Positions 42,286-52,226 of a DNA stretch of 64,000 bases are shown here, piece after piece. Source of the DNA: Eubacterium sp. (GTDB lineage Bacteria; Bacillota; Clostridia; Lachnospirales; Lachnospiraceae); contig JAGBBZ010000006.1 in NCBI GenBank assembly GCA_017938215.1, positions 20,362 to 84,361 on the forward strand, in the 5' to 3' direction. The position numbers were made by a program, and so were the translations under genes. The notes below the pieces were generated by a model. The model made no database searches. It saw only the letters and a list, made by a program, of their open reading frames with translations, and was not told the origin of the DNA. Position 1 is the first letter of the stretch. Every line of letters begins with the position of its first letter.

Positions 42286-43797
42286 TTACAACGGAATATT
42301 TCCGTGTTTCTTATGAACAACATCCAAAGAACGTTTGTCAGAAAGCATCATGATATCACCGTAGATACGTTCTCTCGTTGCTTCCGGTTTGATGATTTCG
42401 TCCACGTAACCGTGCATGGATGCGATGCCAGGATTCATGAATTTTTCATTGTATTCATCAATTTTTTCCTGACGGAAAGCAGCTTTCTCTGCTGGTCCCA
42501 GATTCTTCATCTGTTTGCCGTACAAAATGTCAGCGGCACCTTCAGCGCCCATAACTGCAATCTCAGCAGATGGCCAAGCGTATACAAAGTCAGAGCGAAG
42601 ATGTTTACTGCTCATGGCGATATAAGCGCCACCGTATGCTTTTCTCAAGATGACATTGATCTTGATGGTAGTAGCCTCGGAGTATGCGTAAAGCAATTTC
42701 GCACCGTGACGGATGATTCCTTTGTATTCCTGATCTTTTCCAGGAAGGAAACCAGGTACATCAGTAAGAGTAATAATCGGAATGTTGTATGCGTCGCAAT
42801 AGCGGATAAAGCGTGCCGCCTTATCACTGGAGTCGCAATCCAATACACCTGCCATAAAATTCGGCTGGTTGGACACGATGCCCACTGCTACATCTTTGAT
42901 TCGTCCGAATCCAACAACCACATTTTTCGCAAATTCTTCTTGAACTTCCACGAAGGAATTTTCATCCACAATACCATGGATAACGTCGTGAATGTCATAT
43001 CCCTGGTTACTCTTCTCAGGGATAATATTTGCCAATGCTTCGTTAAACTGCATGTTTTCATTGTATTTCTGTGGTTTCGCGCCATCCTTCATGTGGATGC
43101 ATCCATCCTCGTAGCATGGTGGAATCACAGCAAGAAGATCACGAACCTTTTTGAAACATTCTTTCTCGGAAGGAGAGTGGAAATGTGCCACTCCGCTTCG
43201 TTGTGCGTGTACATTCGCACCGCCAAGAGCAGAAGCCGTAATATCTTCATTGGTTACACTCTTGATTACCTTTGGTCCTGTTACGAACATCTGGCTAATG
43301 TCGTCGATTACAAAGATAAAGTCCGTAATTCCTGGGCTATATACCGCACCACCGGCACAGTTTCCGGCAATAATGGAAATCTGTGGGATATATCCGGATG
43401 CCATCGTATTGTAATAGAAGATTTCGCCATATCCGGCAAGGGCGTTAACGCCTTCTTGGATTCTCGCTCCGCCGGAATCGTTGATGCCGATAACCGGACA
43501 ACGATTTTCGATAGCCAATTTAATCGCATTGGCGATTTTAAAGCCATGCTGTTTTCCTAGAGTTCCACCAATTACGGTAAAGTCTTCAGAATAAATGACA
43601 ACCTTCTGACCTCCAATGGTTCCGTAACCAGTGATAACACCATCATAAGGAAACTGTCCCTTTTTGATATTGAAGGCATCTTCAAGGTTTGTAATATTTG
43701 AACCAATTTCACGGAAGGAGTCCTCGTCCAGCAAATGACAGATACGCTCAAGAGCATGTAATTTGCCGAGTTTATGTTGCTTTTCCATGTTATACAT
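42286..43797 (-). CDS. Acyl-CoA carboxyltransferase subunit (MmdA/PccB-like)
   Basis: A protein of about 503 residues with the carboxyltransferase fold of propionyl-CoA carboxylase beta or methylmalonyl-CoA decarboxylase alpha: DSGGARIQEGV, CAGGAVYSPG, VTGP, and late AYGGAYIAM and GAEGAADILY. It moves carboxyl groups between biotin and an acyl-CoA. No biotin carrier or biotin carboxylase gene is adjacent, so partners must be encoded elsewhere. The third ATG (43797) is preferred because GGAG then lies 8 bp upstream. Substrate cannot be settled from the sequence. Confidence 0.85.
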   Translation of the reverse strand: MYNMEKQHKLGKLHALERICHLLDEDSFREIGSNITNLEDAFNIKKGQFPYDGVITGYGTIGGQKVVIYSEDFTVIGGTLGKQHGFKIANAIKLAIENRCPVIGINDSGGARIQEGVNALAGYGEIFYYNTMASGYIPQISIIAGNCAGGAVYSPGITDFIFVIDDISQMFVTGPKVIKSVTNEDITASALGGANVHAQRSGVAHFHSPSEKECFKKVRDLLAVIPPCYEDGCIHMKDGAKPQKYNENMQFNEALANIIPEKSNQGYDIHDVIHGIVDENSFVEVQEEFAKNVVVGFGRIKDVAVGIVSNQPNFMAGVLDCDSSDKAARFIRYCDAYNIPIITLTDVPGFLPGKDQEYKGIIRHGAKLLYAYSEATTIKINVILRKAYGGAYIAMSSKHLRSDFVYAWPSAEIAVMGAEGAADILYGKQMKNLGPAEKAAFRQEKIDEYNEKFMNPGIASMHGYVDEIIKPEATRERIYGDIMMLSDKRSLDVVHKKHGNIPL

Positions 43798-43930
43798 GTT
43801 CATTTCTCCATTCTATACTTTAATCATTAAAATTTTGGCAATATGCCGTAATTACACAAATATAATGATAACACAAGAGTGAAATATGTCAATCTTTTTT
43901 CGAGATTCCGTGGAAAGGATTTCAAAATGG

Positions 43931-43960
43931 TTGACGAAATACACTTGATGATGATATAAT
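43931..43960 (+). promoter_or_regulatory. Promoter of the teichoic-acid-like export cluster
   Basis: TTGACG (43931-43936) and TATAAT (43955-43960) are 18 bp apart, about 26 bp before the ATG; AAAGGAGG lies at 43973-43980. Confidence 0.8.
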
Positions 43961-43986
43961 CAAATGATTGATAAAGGAGGACGAAC

Positions 43987-44799
43987 ATGTCACAGGTAAT
44001 AAAAAATTTCAGTAAATACCGTTATTTACTGGGAGAATTAGCGAAAAAGAATATTAAATTAAAATATCGACGTTCCTATTTGGGAATTTTATGGACTATG
44101 ATAGAGCCACTTTTGGTTATGATTGTTTTAAGTGCAGTATTTGAAAAGTTGTTGGATCGCTCAGGGCAAGATCCTGTTTTTGCAGGAGTGCCATTTCCGA
44201 TCTATGTATTGACGGGACGATTGTTGTATTCTTTCTTTTCGTCTGCCACCAATGCAGCGATGCGATCCATTCGCTCCAATAGTGGTATGATCAAGAAAGT
44301 ATATGTTCCAAAGTACATGTATCCGTTGTCAGGAATTTTATCAAATTTTGTTATTTTCTTGATTTCCATGATTGTACTGATATGTGTGATGGGATTCTAC
44401 ATTGTGACAGGAAAATATCAGGCGGCGATGAACTGGCGCATAATTATGTCGGTGGTGCCATTGCTCAACCTATTGTTGCTTACCGTTGGTGTGGGCTTGA
44501 TTTTGGCTACATTGTGTGTCTTTTTCCGAGATATCGAATATTTGTGGAGCGTCATGCGAATGCTGATTATGTATTGTAGTGCGATTTTTTATTTTGCATC
44601 TGCGATGGAACCAGACATCCAGGCATTGCTTCGATTGAATCCGTTGTTTGGAATTATTGATAATTTCCGTCGTAGTTTGTTTGGACAGCCATTTGATTTG
44701 CCGCTTCTTGGCTATACATTCGGAATCAGTGTGTTGTTTATTGGAGTTGGAATGTTCCTATTCTATCGCAAGCAGGATACGTTTATTTTGAACATTTAG
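43987..44799 (+). CDS. ABC-2 type polysaccharide export permease (TagG/Wzm-like)
   Basis: A 270-residue permease with six predicted helices. The amphipathic start KYRYLLGELAKKNIKLKYRR-type region and SYLGILWTMIEPL are typical of TagG/Wzm. With the ATPase encoded 18 bp downstream it would export a glycan or teichoic-acid polymer. The following tagD and CDP-glycerol glycerophosphotransferase genes point to a glycerol-phosphate polymer. It is first in the operon behind a near-consensus promoter. Confidence 0.88.
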   Translation: MSQVIKNFSKYRYLLGELAKKNIKLKYRRSYLGILWTMIEPLLVMIVLSAVFEKLLDRSGQDPVFAGVPFPIYVLTGRLLYSFFSSATNAAMRSIRSNSGMIKKVYVPKYMYPLSGILSNFVIFLISMIVLICVMGFYIVTGKYQAAMNWRIIMSVVPLLNLLLLTVGVGLILATLCVFFRDIEYLWSVMRMLIMYCSAIFYFASAMEPDIQALLRLNPLFGIIDNFRRSLFGQPFDLPLLGYTFGISVLFIGVGMFLFYRKQDTFILNI

Positions 44800-44817
44800 T
44801 AATGGAGGAAATACAAA

Positions 44818-45576
44818 ATGGCGAAAAAAGATCTTGCCATGAAAGTGGATCATGTGAGCATGAAATTCAATCTCAGCTCTCAGAAAGTAGATAATATAAA
44901 GGAATACGTGATAAAACTTCTGAAAAAGGAATTGATGTATCAGGAGTTTTGGGCATTGAAAGATATTGACTTCGAGATAAAAAAAGGAGATCGTGTCGGT
45001 GTCTTGGGATTGAATGGAGCTGGTAAAAGTACATTGTTGAAAGTTATCGCAGGTGTGCTGAAACCAACCGAAGGAAACGTGGAGACCTATGGGAAAATCG
45101 CGCCACTTCTTGAGTTGGGAGCTGGTTTTGATAAGCAGTATACTGGTGCAGAAAATATATATTTATATGGTGCTGTACTGGGTTATAGCAAAGAGTTTAT
45201 CGACAAAAAATACAATGAGATTGTTAAGTTTTCAGAACTTGGAAAGTTTATTGATGTACCAGTGAAGAATTATTCTTCGGGAATGAAATCAAGACTTGGT
45301 TTTTCCATCGCCACAATCGTGGAGCCGGATATTTTGATTTTGGACGAAGTGCTTGCTGTCGGAGATAAGCGATTCCGTAAAAAATGTGAAGCGCGTATTC
45401 GAAGCATGTTCGACAAAGGAGTGACAGTACTTTTTGTATCTCATTCCACAGATCAGGTTCTTCGTATGTGTAATAAAGCAATCTTGTTGGAGCAAGGAAA
45501 GTTGATTGCCCACGGGGACGTGGAGGAAGTTGTTGATTTGTATGATGAGAAACTTGGTGTCGAGCGAGACGATTAG
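44818..45576 (+). CDS. Polysaccharide ABC exporter ATPase (TagH/Wzt-like)
   Basis: A 252-residue ATPase. Walker A is LNGAGKST near residue 65, the signature is YSSGMKSRL, Walker B is ILILDEVLAVGD and the H-loop is in FVSHSTDQ. It lacks the C-terminal carbohydrate-binding domain of long Wzt proteins and the extra domain of B. subtilis TagH, so it is the short form. It forms the exporter with the permease encoded just upstream. Confidence 0.9.
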   Translation: MAKKDLAMKVDHVSMKFNLSSQKVDNIKEYVIKLLKKELMYQEFWALKDIDFEIKKGDRVGVLGLNGAGKSTLLKVIAGVLKPTEGNVETYGKIAPLLELGAGFDKQYTGAENIYLYGAVLGYSKEFIDKKYNEIVKFSELGKFIDVPVKNYSSGMKSRLGFSIATIVEPDILILDEVLAVGDKRFRKKCEARIRSMFDKGVTVLFVSHSTDQVLRMCNKAILLEQGKLIAHGDVEEVVDLYDEKLGVERDD

Positions 45577-45619
45577 GCACAAGAGGACATAACGTTTGCA
45601 GAATGGAGGATAAAAGCAA

Positions 45620-46018
45620 ATGAAAAAAGTAATTACTTATGGAACATATGATTTATTGCATGTTGGACATATCAATTTGTTGCGTCGTGCAAAAGAACTT
45701 GGGGATTATTTGATCGTTGTTGTATCCAGCGATGAGTTTAATGCAGGGAAAGGAAAAAAAGCATATCATTCCTTTGAAGATCGTAAGATTATTTTGGAAG
45801 CAATCAAGTATGTCGATGAGGTGTTACCGGAATATACGTGGGAACAGAAAATTGACGATGTTGTAAACAATAATGTAGATGTGTTTGTAATGGGAGATGA
45901 CTGGGAAGGTAAGTTTGATTTCTTAAAGGATTACTGTGAAGTGGTTTATCTTCCGAGAACAGAAGGAATCTCTACGACGAAAATCAAAGATGATCTTGGG
46001 CTTAAAGGCGAGAAATGA
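45620..46018 (+). CDS. tagD: Glycerol-3-phosphate cytidylyltransferase
   Basis: A 132-residue enzyme making CDP-glycerol from CTP and glycerol-3-phosphate. It shows the nucleotidyl-transfer HxGH motif in TYGTYDLLHVGHINLLRRA and the closing RTEGISTTKI motif. The gene overlaps the following CDP-glycerol polymerase gene by 4 bp (ATGA), so precursor synthesis and use are coupled. Confidence 0.95.
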   Translation: MKKVITYGTYDLLHVGHINLLRRAKELGDYLIVVVSSDEFNAGKGKKAYHSFEDRKIILEAIKYVDEVLPEYTWEQKIDDVVNNNVDVFVMGDDWEGKFDFLKDYCEVVYLPRTEGISTTKIKDDLGLKGEK

Positions 46019-47118
46019 TTAAGAAAATAGGGTATCTGCTATTTGCTTGTTTTTATTCCGTGTTTCGAGTGTTTGGCGTGGATGAAAAGAAAGTGTTTTT
46101 AATCGCCACTCACGATGATAGTCCGGAAGGAAATATCGGTATCGTGGCGGAAGCATTGGAAAAGAACGATAGCGGATTTAAATGTATATGGTTTACGAGA
46201 AAAGATAAGATAACGAATCCGATTAATTTTTTCGTAAAGAAAGCATATCATCTGGCCACGTCAGGAACCGTTTTTCTGGACAATGAGTTTTTGCCGATGG
46301 CGTACTTTTCTTTTTCAAAGAAAGTAAAGGTTGTGCAACTTTGGCATGGAACTGGTACCATTAAGAAGTTTGGTCAGGATGTTAATCAAGGTGAATTGAA
46401 GAAGTTGGAATATCAGGCGAATCGTAACATTACGCATTTGATCGTGAATTCCGAAGCAGTAAAAAAAGAATATGCCAGCGCGTTTGGTGTGCCGGAGGAG
46501 CGGATTTATGTGTTGGGGCTTCCGAGGACAGATCTTTTGCTCCAGCCTCAGTACTTAGAAGAAAAACGTCAGGCGTTTTATAAAGAATATCCGCAATTAC
46601 AAGGAAAACGCTGTATCTTATATGCACCAACATTTCGAGATGACGAGGTGGAGGTGCCAAAGCTTCATTTGAATCTGGATGAGATGTCACAAAAGATGTC
46701 CAAGGACGATGTGTTATTGATTCGTTTGCATCCACATGTGGCGGAGCGGATTCATACCGTGTTTGAGGAAGGAAAATGGAACAACATTGTTAATGTTTCT
46801 TCATATCCGGGTGTAACGACGTTATTGGCAGCGTCTGATATGCTGGTTACGGATTATTCATCGATTGTATTTGAATATTGCATTCGTAAAAAGCCGATGA
46901 TTTTTTATGCATATGACCTGGAGCAATTCGAAAAAGATGGAAGAAGTTTTTATCGTAATTATCGTCAGTTTGTTCCGGGACCAGTGGTGAAGAATGAAGA
47001 AGATTTATTGCGAAGCTTTTCGAACCATGATGTTTCCAAGGTGGAGGAGTTTGTCAGCCACGAGTTTGTATATCTGGATGGAAATTCTACAAAACGACTT
47101 TTGGAATTGATTTTTTAG
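46015..47118 (+). CDS. CDP-glycerol glycerophosphotransferase (TagB/TagF family)
   Basis: A 367-residue enzyme that transfers glycerol-phosphate from CDP-glycerol to a lipid-linked acceptor or growing chain. Family landmarks are QLWHGTGTIKKFG (about residue 113), YAPTFRDD, RLHPH and TDYSSIVFEY. The short N-terminus has one hydrophobic stretch for membrane association. The gene overlaps tagD by 4 bp. The length is closer to TagB (primase) than to full-length TagF, but the two cannot be separated by sequence alone. Confidence 0.9.
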   Translation: MIKKIGYLLFACFYSVFRVFGVDEKKVFLIATHDDSPEGNIGIVAEALEKNDSGFKCIWFTRKDKITNPINFFVKKAYHLATSGTVFLDNEFLPMAYFSFSKKVKVVQLWHGTGTIKKFGQDVNQGELKKLEYQANRNITHLIVNSEAVKKEYASAFGVPEERIYVLGLPRTDLLLQPQYLEEKRQAFYKEYPQLQGKRCILYAPTFRDDEVEVPKLHLNLDEMSQKMSKDDVLLIRLHPHVAERIHTVFEEGKWNNIVNVSSYPGVTTLLAASDMLVTDYSSIVFEYCIRKKPMIFYAYDLEQFEKDGRSFYRNYRQFVPGPVVKNEEDLLRSFSNHDVSKVEEFVSHEFVYLDGNSTKRLLELIF

Positions 47119-47209
47119 AGGGAATGGTTTATAATGATAAGCGGACTTTTTTTAAAAAGGTCAATAAGTATTATTATGGTAAAACAAGAGAGAAATATGG
47201 AGGTTTATC

Positions 47210-48715
47210 GTGAAAACGTTATTGAGTAGAAAACTAAGTATTGTTTTTCTGATTCTACAGATATTAGTGACAGCGGCGCTGATCGGTGTTGCGTTCTGGG
47301 TTGGATTTATTCCAACGAAGTATATGGTTGCATTGATTGCAGTATGTGTGTTCTTACTGGCGTATGAAGTTTTTAGCCAGATGACAGATAAGAGTTACAT
47401 CATAGGAAGAATTTTATGTGGTATCATATGTCTGTTTTATGTAGGTGGCGGATATTATTGTGTGAATACATATTCAGCCATCGATGAAATGGCTGGACAC
47501 GAAGTGAAAGTGGATCAGATTTCTTGTATTGTATTAAAGGATGATCCGGCACAGAGTATCTATGATACAAAAGATTATACCTTTGGTATTTTGGCAACCA
47601 ACGACCGTACCAATACCGACAAGGCATTGGCGGAAGTAAAGGCAGCCATTGGACAGGAGCCTACAAAGTTAGAGTACCAGGATAACGATACTTTGATTGA
47701 TGCATTGTATGCGAAAGAAGTAAAAGTAATCATTATCAATGAGGCGAATCGTAATCTGATTGAAGATTATTATGAAACATTTTCGACAGATACTCGCGTA
47801 TTGAATACACACAATGTAGAAACGGTAATTAAGAAAGAAGAAACGTTGGATGATATTACAAAGACACCATTTAACGTATATTTGAGTGGTATCGATGTAT
47901 ATGGTGATATCAAGACAGCGAGTCGAAGTGACGTTAACGTTATTATGACAGTAAATCCAAATACGCATGAGATTTTGTTGACCACCACTCCTCGTGACTA
48001 CTATGTACCGCTTTCTGTATCCAATGGAATTCCGGATAAGTTAACTCATGCTGGTATTCATGGTGTGGATTGTTCCGTGGAAACATTGGAAATGTTGTAC
48101 GATACAAAGATTGATTACTATGTACGAGTGAACTTTACAAGTATTCGTAAGATTGTAGACTTGCTTGGTGGCGTAAAAGTGTATTCCGACTATGACTTTA
48201 CCTCTGACTGGGGTCCAAGCTTCAAGAAGGGCTATAACAAAGTAAATGGTAAGCAGGCGTTGGCGTTCTGCCGCGAAAGACATCACTTCCAGCAGGGAGA
48301 TTACCAACGTGGACGTAATCATCAGCATATGATCGAGGCAATTTTGAATAAGGCAATGTCTCCGGACATCCTTCCAAATTATGCGAAGTTGTTAAAGACG
48401 GCTTCTAAGAACTTCTCGACAAATATGTCTAGAAAAGAGATTACTGCGTTGGCTAAGATGCAGCTGAATGATATGTCCCAGTGGACAATTAAGTATGCCA
48501 ATGCAAAGGGAACTGGTGGAAGCATGACAACATACTCGTATCAGTCTCGTAAGTTGTATGTATGTATTCCGGATTATGACTCCGTAGATAAGATTTCGAA
48601 AAAGATTAAAAAAGCTTTGAAAGCAACACCAGAGTCCAAAGCCAAAGAAGAGAAAGAAGAAGCAGAAAATGTAAAGACATCTGCTTCTCCAGCGCCGACA
48701 ACAGCAGCGCAATGA
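47210..48715 (+). CDS. LytR-CpsA-Psr (LCP) family glycopolymer ligase
   Basis: A 501-residue membrane-anchored protein with three N-terminal helices and an extracellular LCP domain. LCP signatures are TTPRDYYVPL, DKLTHAGIHG, YYVRVNFTSIRKIVDLLGG, and FCRERHHFQQGDYQRGRNHQ. LCP proteins attach wall teichoic acid or capsule to peptidoglycan. It follows TagB/F by 91 bp and would finish the polymer made by that operon. The C-terminus ends in a Lys/Glu then Ala/Pro/Thr-rich low-complexity tail. Confidence 0.92.
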   Translation: MKTLLSRKLSIVFLILQILVTAALIGVAFWVGFIPTKYMVALIAVCVFLLAYEVFSQMTDKSYIIGRILCGIICLFYVGGGYYCVNTYSAIDEMAGHEVKVDQISCIVLKDDPAQSIYDTKDYTFGILATNDRTNTDKALAEVKAAIGQEPTKLEYQDNDTLIDALYAKEVKVIIINEANRNLIEDYYETFSTDTRVLNTHNVETVIKKEETLDDITKTPFNVYLSGIDVYGDIKTASRSDVNVIMTVNPNTHEILLTTTPRDYYVPLSVSNGIPDKLTHAGIHGVDCSVETLEMLYDTKIDYYVRVNFTSIRKIVDLLGGVKVYSDYDFTSDWGPSFKKGYNKVNGKQALAFCRERHHFQQGDYQRGRNHQHMIEAILNKAMSPDILPNYAKLLKTASKNFSTNMSRKEITALAKMQLNDMSQWTIKYANAKGTGGSMTTYSYQSRKLYVCIPDYDSVDKISKKIKKALKATPESKAKEEKEEAENVKTSASPAPTTAAQ

Positions 48716-48727
48716 TAGAATTGTTTT

Positions 48728-48770
48728 CAACAGAACATTTGTGGTAAGGCGCAGATGTTCTGTTGTTTCA
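48728..48770 (+). terminator. Hairpin terminator after the LCP gene
   Basis: CAACAGAACAT (48728-48738) and ATGTTCTGTTG (48755-48765) pair perfectly over 11 bp, followed by a short T-rich tail. It is of moderate strength. Confidence 0.7.
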
Positions 48771-48785
48771 ATATAATGGGAAAAA

Positions 48786-48816
48786 GGTGAGCAAACTCAC
48801 CTAGCAAGTTTACTTG
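48786..48816 (+). repeat. Double-hairpin intergenic repeat, short copy 3
   Basis: GGTGAG/CTCACC (48786-48801) is followed by a short CAAG/CTTG hairpin (48805-48816) and the RBS GGAGGG of the aminotransferase gene. Layout matches the copies at 20051 and 35697, with the second hairpin reduced. Confidence 0.55.
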
Positions 48817-48827
48817 GAGGGATTGGA

Positions 48828-50066
48828 ATGAAAATTGCATTTTCGCCACCGGATATCACGGAGGAAGAAGTACGTGAGGTGGCAGATACATTATTGTCTG
48901 GATGGATTACTACCGGACCGAAGACGAAGGAATTGGAACGACAGATTGCAGAATATTGTCAGACAGAAAAGGCGGTTTGTTTGAATTCTGCCACCGCTTG
49001 TATGGAAATGACACTGCGTCTTTTTGGTATTGGACCAGGAGATGAAGTGATTACCACGGCATACACGTATACTGCCACAGCCAGCTCCATCTGCCATACA
49101 GGAGCAACCCCTGTTATCATCGATACAGGTAAAGATTCCTTTGAGATGGATTACGAAGAGCTGGAGCGACGTATTACACCAAAAACAAAAGCCATTATGC
49201 CAGTGGACATTGCTGGTGTGATTTGCGATTATGAGCGGATTTTCCAGATTGTGGAGAAGAAACATCATATGTTCCAAGCGAGCGAAAATGTATATCAGAA
49301 GGCGCTGGGGCGAATTCTCGTGTTAGCAGACTGTGCCCATGGATTTGGGGCAAAGCGCAATGGTAAGCCAAGTGGCCAATTTGCAGATGTGACTACTTTT
49401 TCGTTTCATGCAGTAAAGAATTTAACGACAGCAGAGGGGGGAGCGCTGGTGTGGAGAGAGATACCCGGTGTTTCTTCGGAGGAGATTTATCGTCAATTTA
49501 TGCTTTTGTCGTTGCATGGACAGTCCAAAGATGCGTTGGCGAAGACAAAGGCCGGAGCTTGGGAATATGACATTTTGTCCCCAGCATATAAATGTAATAT
49601 GACCGATATGCAGGCGGCACTTGGATTGGTTCAGTTCAAAAGATATCCGGCTTTGTTGGAACGTCGTCGTCAAATTATCGAGAGTTACGAGGCTGGATTG
49701 ACACAGATAAACAAAGAGCAAACAAATTGTGACATTCAGTGGTTGCAGCATTTTGAAAATGGAAATGAATCCAGCGGGCATTTGTTTTTGGTGCGTTTGG
49801 TTGGATGTCAAAGAGAGCAACGAGACTTGGTGATCGAAAAAATGGCAGAAAAGGGTGTGGCCACCAATGTTCACTATAAGCCTCTTCCAATGTTGACTGC
49901 TTATCGGAATCTTGGCTTTGATATAGCAGATTACCCAAATGCATATCATATGTTTGAGAATGAAATCACACTTCCCCTACACACGTGTCTAACGGATGAG
50001 GAAGTGCAGTATGTACTGATGTCTTTGAAGGAATGTTTGAAGGAAGTGCTGGGAACGGAGGCATAA
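48828..50066 (+). CDS. DegT/DnrJ/EryC1/StrS aminotransferase
   Basis: A 412-residue PLP-dependent sugar aminotransferase. It opens with FSPPDITEEEVREVADTLLSGWITTGP, has NSATACMEMTLRLF for cofactor binding, and carries the PLP lysine in TFSFHAVKNLTTAEGGAL (about residue 195). Such enzymes aminate a keto sugar nucleotide to make an amino sugar for surface glycans. Its stop is directly followed by the start of the sugar-transferase gene. Confidence 0.93.
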   Translation: MKIAFSPPDITEEEVREVADTLLSGWITTGPKTKELERQIAEYCQTEKAVCLNSATACMEMTLRLFGIGPGDEVITTAYTYTATASSICHTGATPVIIDTGKDSFEMDYEELERRITPKTKAIMPVDIAGVICDYERIFQIVEKKHHMFQASENVYQKALGRILVLADCAHGFGAKRNGKPSGQFADVTTFSFHAVKNLTTAEGGALVWREIPGVSSEEIYRQFMLLSLHGQSKDALAKTKAGAWEYDILSPAYKCNMTDMQAALGLVQFKRYPALLERRRQIIESYEAGLTQINKEQTNCDIQWLQHFENGNESSGHLFLVRLVGCQREQRDLVIEKMAEKGVATNVHYKPLPMLTAYRNLGFDIADYPNAYHMFENEITLPLHTCLTDEEVQYVLMSLKECLKEVLGTEA

Positions 50067-50747
50067 ATGAAGAAGTGGGAAGAGATTCCGGAAGTGATGA
50101 AGTGCCCGGAAGTACGTAAGTACTATGATTTGTTGCAAAAAAAGAAAGCGGCACTTGTGGCGAAGCGATGTTTTGATGTTATAATGTCTGTTTTCTTGAT
50201 TGTACTATTGCTGCCGGTGTTGCTGATAATCGGCATTGCGGTGAAAGCGACATCGCCTGGAGAGGCTGTGTTCAAACAGGTTCGTGTTACAACCTATGGG
50301 AAGCGATTTCGAATTTATAAGTTTCGAACTATGGTGGCAGGAGCTCCTCAGAAAGGAGCAGCAGTAACCGTAAATGGAGATGCGCGTGTAACGAAAATAG
50401 GTACGTTTCTACGAAAAGTGCGTTTGGATGAACTTCCACAGCTATTTAATATCGTAAAAGGAGATATGAGTTTTGTAGGAACGCGGCCAGAGGTAGAACG
50501 TTATGTAGATGCATACAGTGATGAAATGTATGCGACGCTTCTTCTTCCTGCTGGCGTGACATCCCCTGCCAGCATTGAATATAAGGACGAAGAGCGATTG
50601 TTGTCCCAGGGAAATGATGTGGATGCGACGTATATCCAAGAAATCTTGCCGGCGAAGATGGAGTATAATTTGCGATATTTGGAGGAGTTTTCCTTTTGGG
50701 GGGATATTCGAATTTTGTTTCAAACGGTTGTGGCAGTGTTACGATAA
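50067..50747 (+). CDS. Undecaprenyl-phosphate sugar phosphotransferase (WcaJ C-terminal type)
   Basis: A 226-residue initiating glycosyltransferase with one N-terminal membrane hairpin (VIMSVFLIVLLLPVLLIIG). The catalytic domain shows YKFRTM and KVRLDELPQLFNIVKGDMSFVGTRPEV-type motifs of the bacterial sugar transferase family. It links a sugar phosphate to undecaprenyl phosphate. Lacking the large N-terminal domain, it is the short form. The gene sits directly after the aminotransferase gene, so its sugar may be an amino sugar. Confidence 0.92.
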   Translation: MKKWEEIPEVMKCPEVRKYYDLLQKKKAALVAKRCFDVIMSVFLIVLLLPVLLIIGIAVKATSPGEAVFKQVRVTTYGKRFRIYKFRTMVAGAPQKGAAVTVNGDARVTKIGTFLRKVRLDELPQLFNIVKGDMSFVGTRPEVERYVDAYSDEMYATLLLPAGVTSPASIEYKDEERLLSQGNDVDATYIQEILPAKMEYNLRYLEEFSFWGDIRILFQTVVAVLR

Positions 50748-50750
50748 AAT

Positions 50751-52226
50751 ATGAAACGTTACTGGAGTTATAGATGGGAGAAGGATATGATTAACGGACT
50801 TCAAGATTTGTTTATTCGTCTGTTGTCCCCATGGATACCGATTATGGGGAAAATGACAGTGAAAACAAAATATCGATTGTTGACTGTGTGCTTTATTGCT
50901 GATTTGGTATTGTTTTGCATTGTGCGATATGTGTTACAGAAGGAAAGCTACTTTTATAATACCGCTTGCGGTATCTTTTTAATGCTTTTTATTGCTTTGC
51001 TTTCTTTGGATCGGACATTGGAACGAAAGCCTTGGAGACGGTCTATGTGTGTGGCATGGTTCGGTATGTGTATCATCTTCACCGTGTCGGATTTGTTGGT
51101 GAGTAAAAAAGCGTGTGGTCTAGGTATTATATTGGCATTGGTATTTACTGGTGTATTTTTTGTGTGGCAAAACCACAGCCGGAAAGATCTTTTGTGGAAA
51201 GCATTTAAGGATGCCGTGAAATGGTCCTTCTTGTTGATGGCATTGGTTTCTTTTTTGTTCCGTCCTTTTTTTGAGGGGGGGAGATATGCGGGGATTTTTA
51301 CAAATCCGAATACATTTGGGTTGTATCTATATGTAATATTTGCTGTATATATGTCGGATTTGGATTGGAATGTGGAGATTGGAAAAAGCTTTCGGAAAAG
51401 TCTGCCAACGTATGTACAATTGGCATTGGTGCTTTTCTACCTTTCTGTTTCCCAAGCGCGAACAGCAATGCTTGCGATTGGTGCAATTCTGATTCTGTGG
51501 GTTGCGGTTCGAATTTATATGGGAAAACAGCAGAAACGACATTGGAATTATATCAAAGGATTGTTGATTCTAATTGTAGTAACGGTAGTGAGTTATCCGA
51601 TTTTTTATACAGCGGTTCGCAATCTTCCCGAGATCGTGGGGCATCCGATTATGTTTGACGAAGATGTGCTTTATCTTTCCAATGGTGAAAAGATTGAGGA
51701 CATCGGCGATAAAGTATTAGCGGAGTCGGATGCGATTGAGAGCGTCCAAGTAACAGAAGAGAAGATTGAAAATAATACCATTTGGGGAAGAATTGTAAAG
51801 AGTCTTGATAGTAATTCTACGCTGGACAAAATTTCTTCCGGACGAATTACCATTTATAAAGCTTATATTCAGAAATTCAACTGGCAAGGGCACAAGCGCG
51901 TGACGTTAAAGGTAAATGGGAAAAAAGTGTCTCACGCTCATAACAACTGGATTCAGTTTGCGTATACCTATGGTGTGGGAAGCATGATTTTTTATTTTGT
52001 GATCACCGTGCTTAGTGTTACACGTTCGTTGCATTTCTATTTGACCAATCGACGTAGAAATGCTACCTATGCGTTTTTGATTCCGGCAATTTGTGTTGGG
52101 TTTGTGGTGGCGACGATGACGGAGTGTTTATTCTTGCCGTTTGAGGTATTCCCGGCATTTGCTTATTGGTTTGCTTTTGGGGATTTGTTCGAAAAGCAGC
52201 TGGAAGAAAAGGAGATTGAAGAATGA
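50751..52226 (+). CDS. O-antigen ligase/Wzy-like membrane protein
   Basis: A 491-residue protein with about 10-12 hydrophobic segments and one large extracellular loop (about residues 290-400) ending near SHAHNNWIQFAYTYG. The H-N-x-W/F stretch is typical of Wzy/WaaL polymerases and ligases. It likely joins glycan repeats or transfers them to an acceptor. The ATG is 3 bp after the sugar-transferase stop. The end overlaps the next gene by 4 bp (ATGA). Confidence 0.8.
   Translation: MKRYWSYRWEKDMINGLQDLFIRLLSPWIPIMGKMTVKTKYRLLTVCFIADLVLFCIVRYVLQKESYFYNTACGIFLMLFIALLSLDRTLERKPWRRSMCVAWFGMCIIFTVSDLLVSKKACGLGIILALVFTGVFFVWQNHSRKDLLWKAFKDAVKWSFLLMALVSFLFRPFFEGGRYAGIFTNPNTFGLYLYVIFAVYMSDLDWNVEIGKSFRKSLPTYVQLALVLFYLSVSQARTAMLAIGAILILWVAVRIYMGKQQKRHWNYIKGLLILIVVTVVSYPIFYTAVRNLPEIVGHPIMFDEDVLYLSNGEKIEDIGDKVLAESDAIESVQVTEEKIENNTIWGRIVKSLDSNSTLDKISSGRITIYKAYIQKFNWQGHKRVTLKVNGKKVSHAHNNWIQFAYTYGVGSMIFYFVITVLSVTRSLHFYLTNRRRNATYAFLIPAICVGFVVATMTECLFLPFEVFPAFAYWFAFGDLFEKQLEEKEIEE

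Noticed and set aside
42304-43560. 418-codon open frame on the plus strand opposite the carboxyltransferase gene
   Set aside because: It is an antisense shadow of a well-supported gene, with no recognisable domain.
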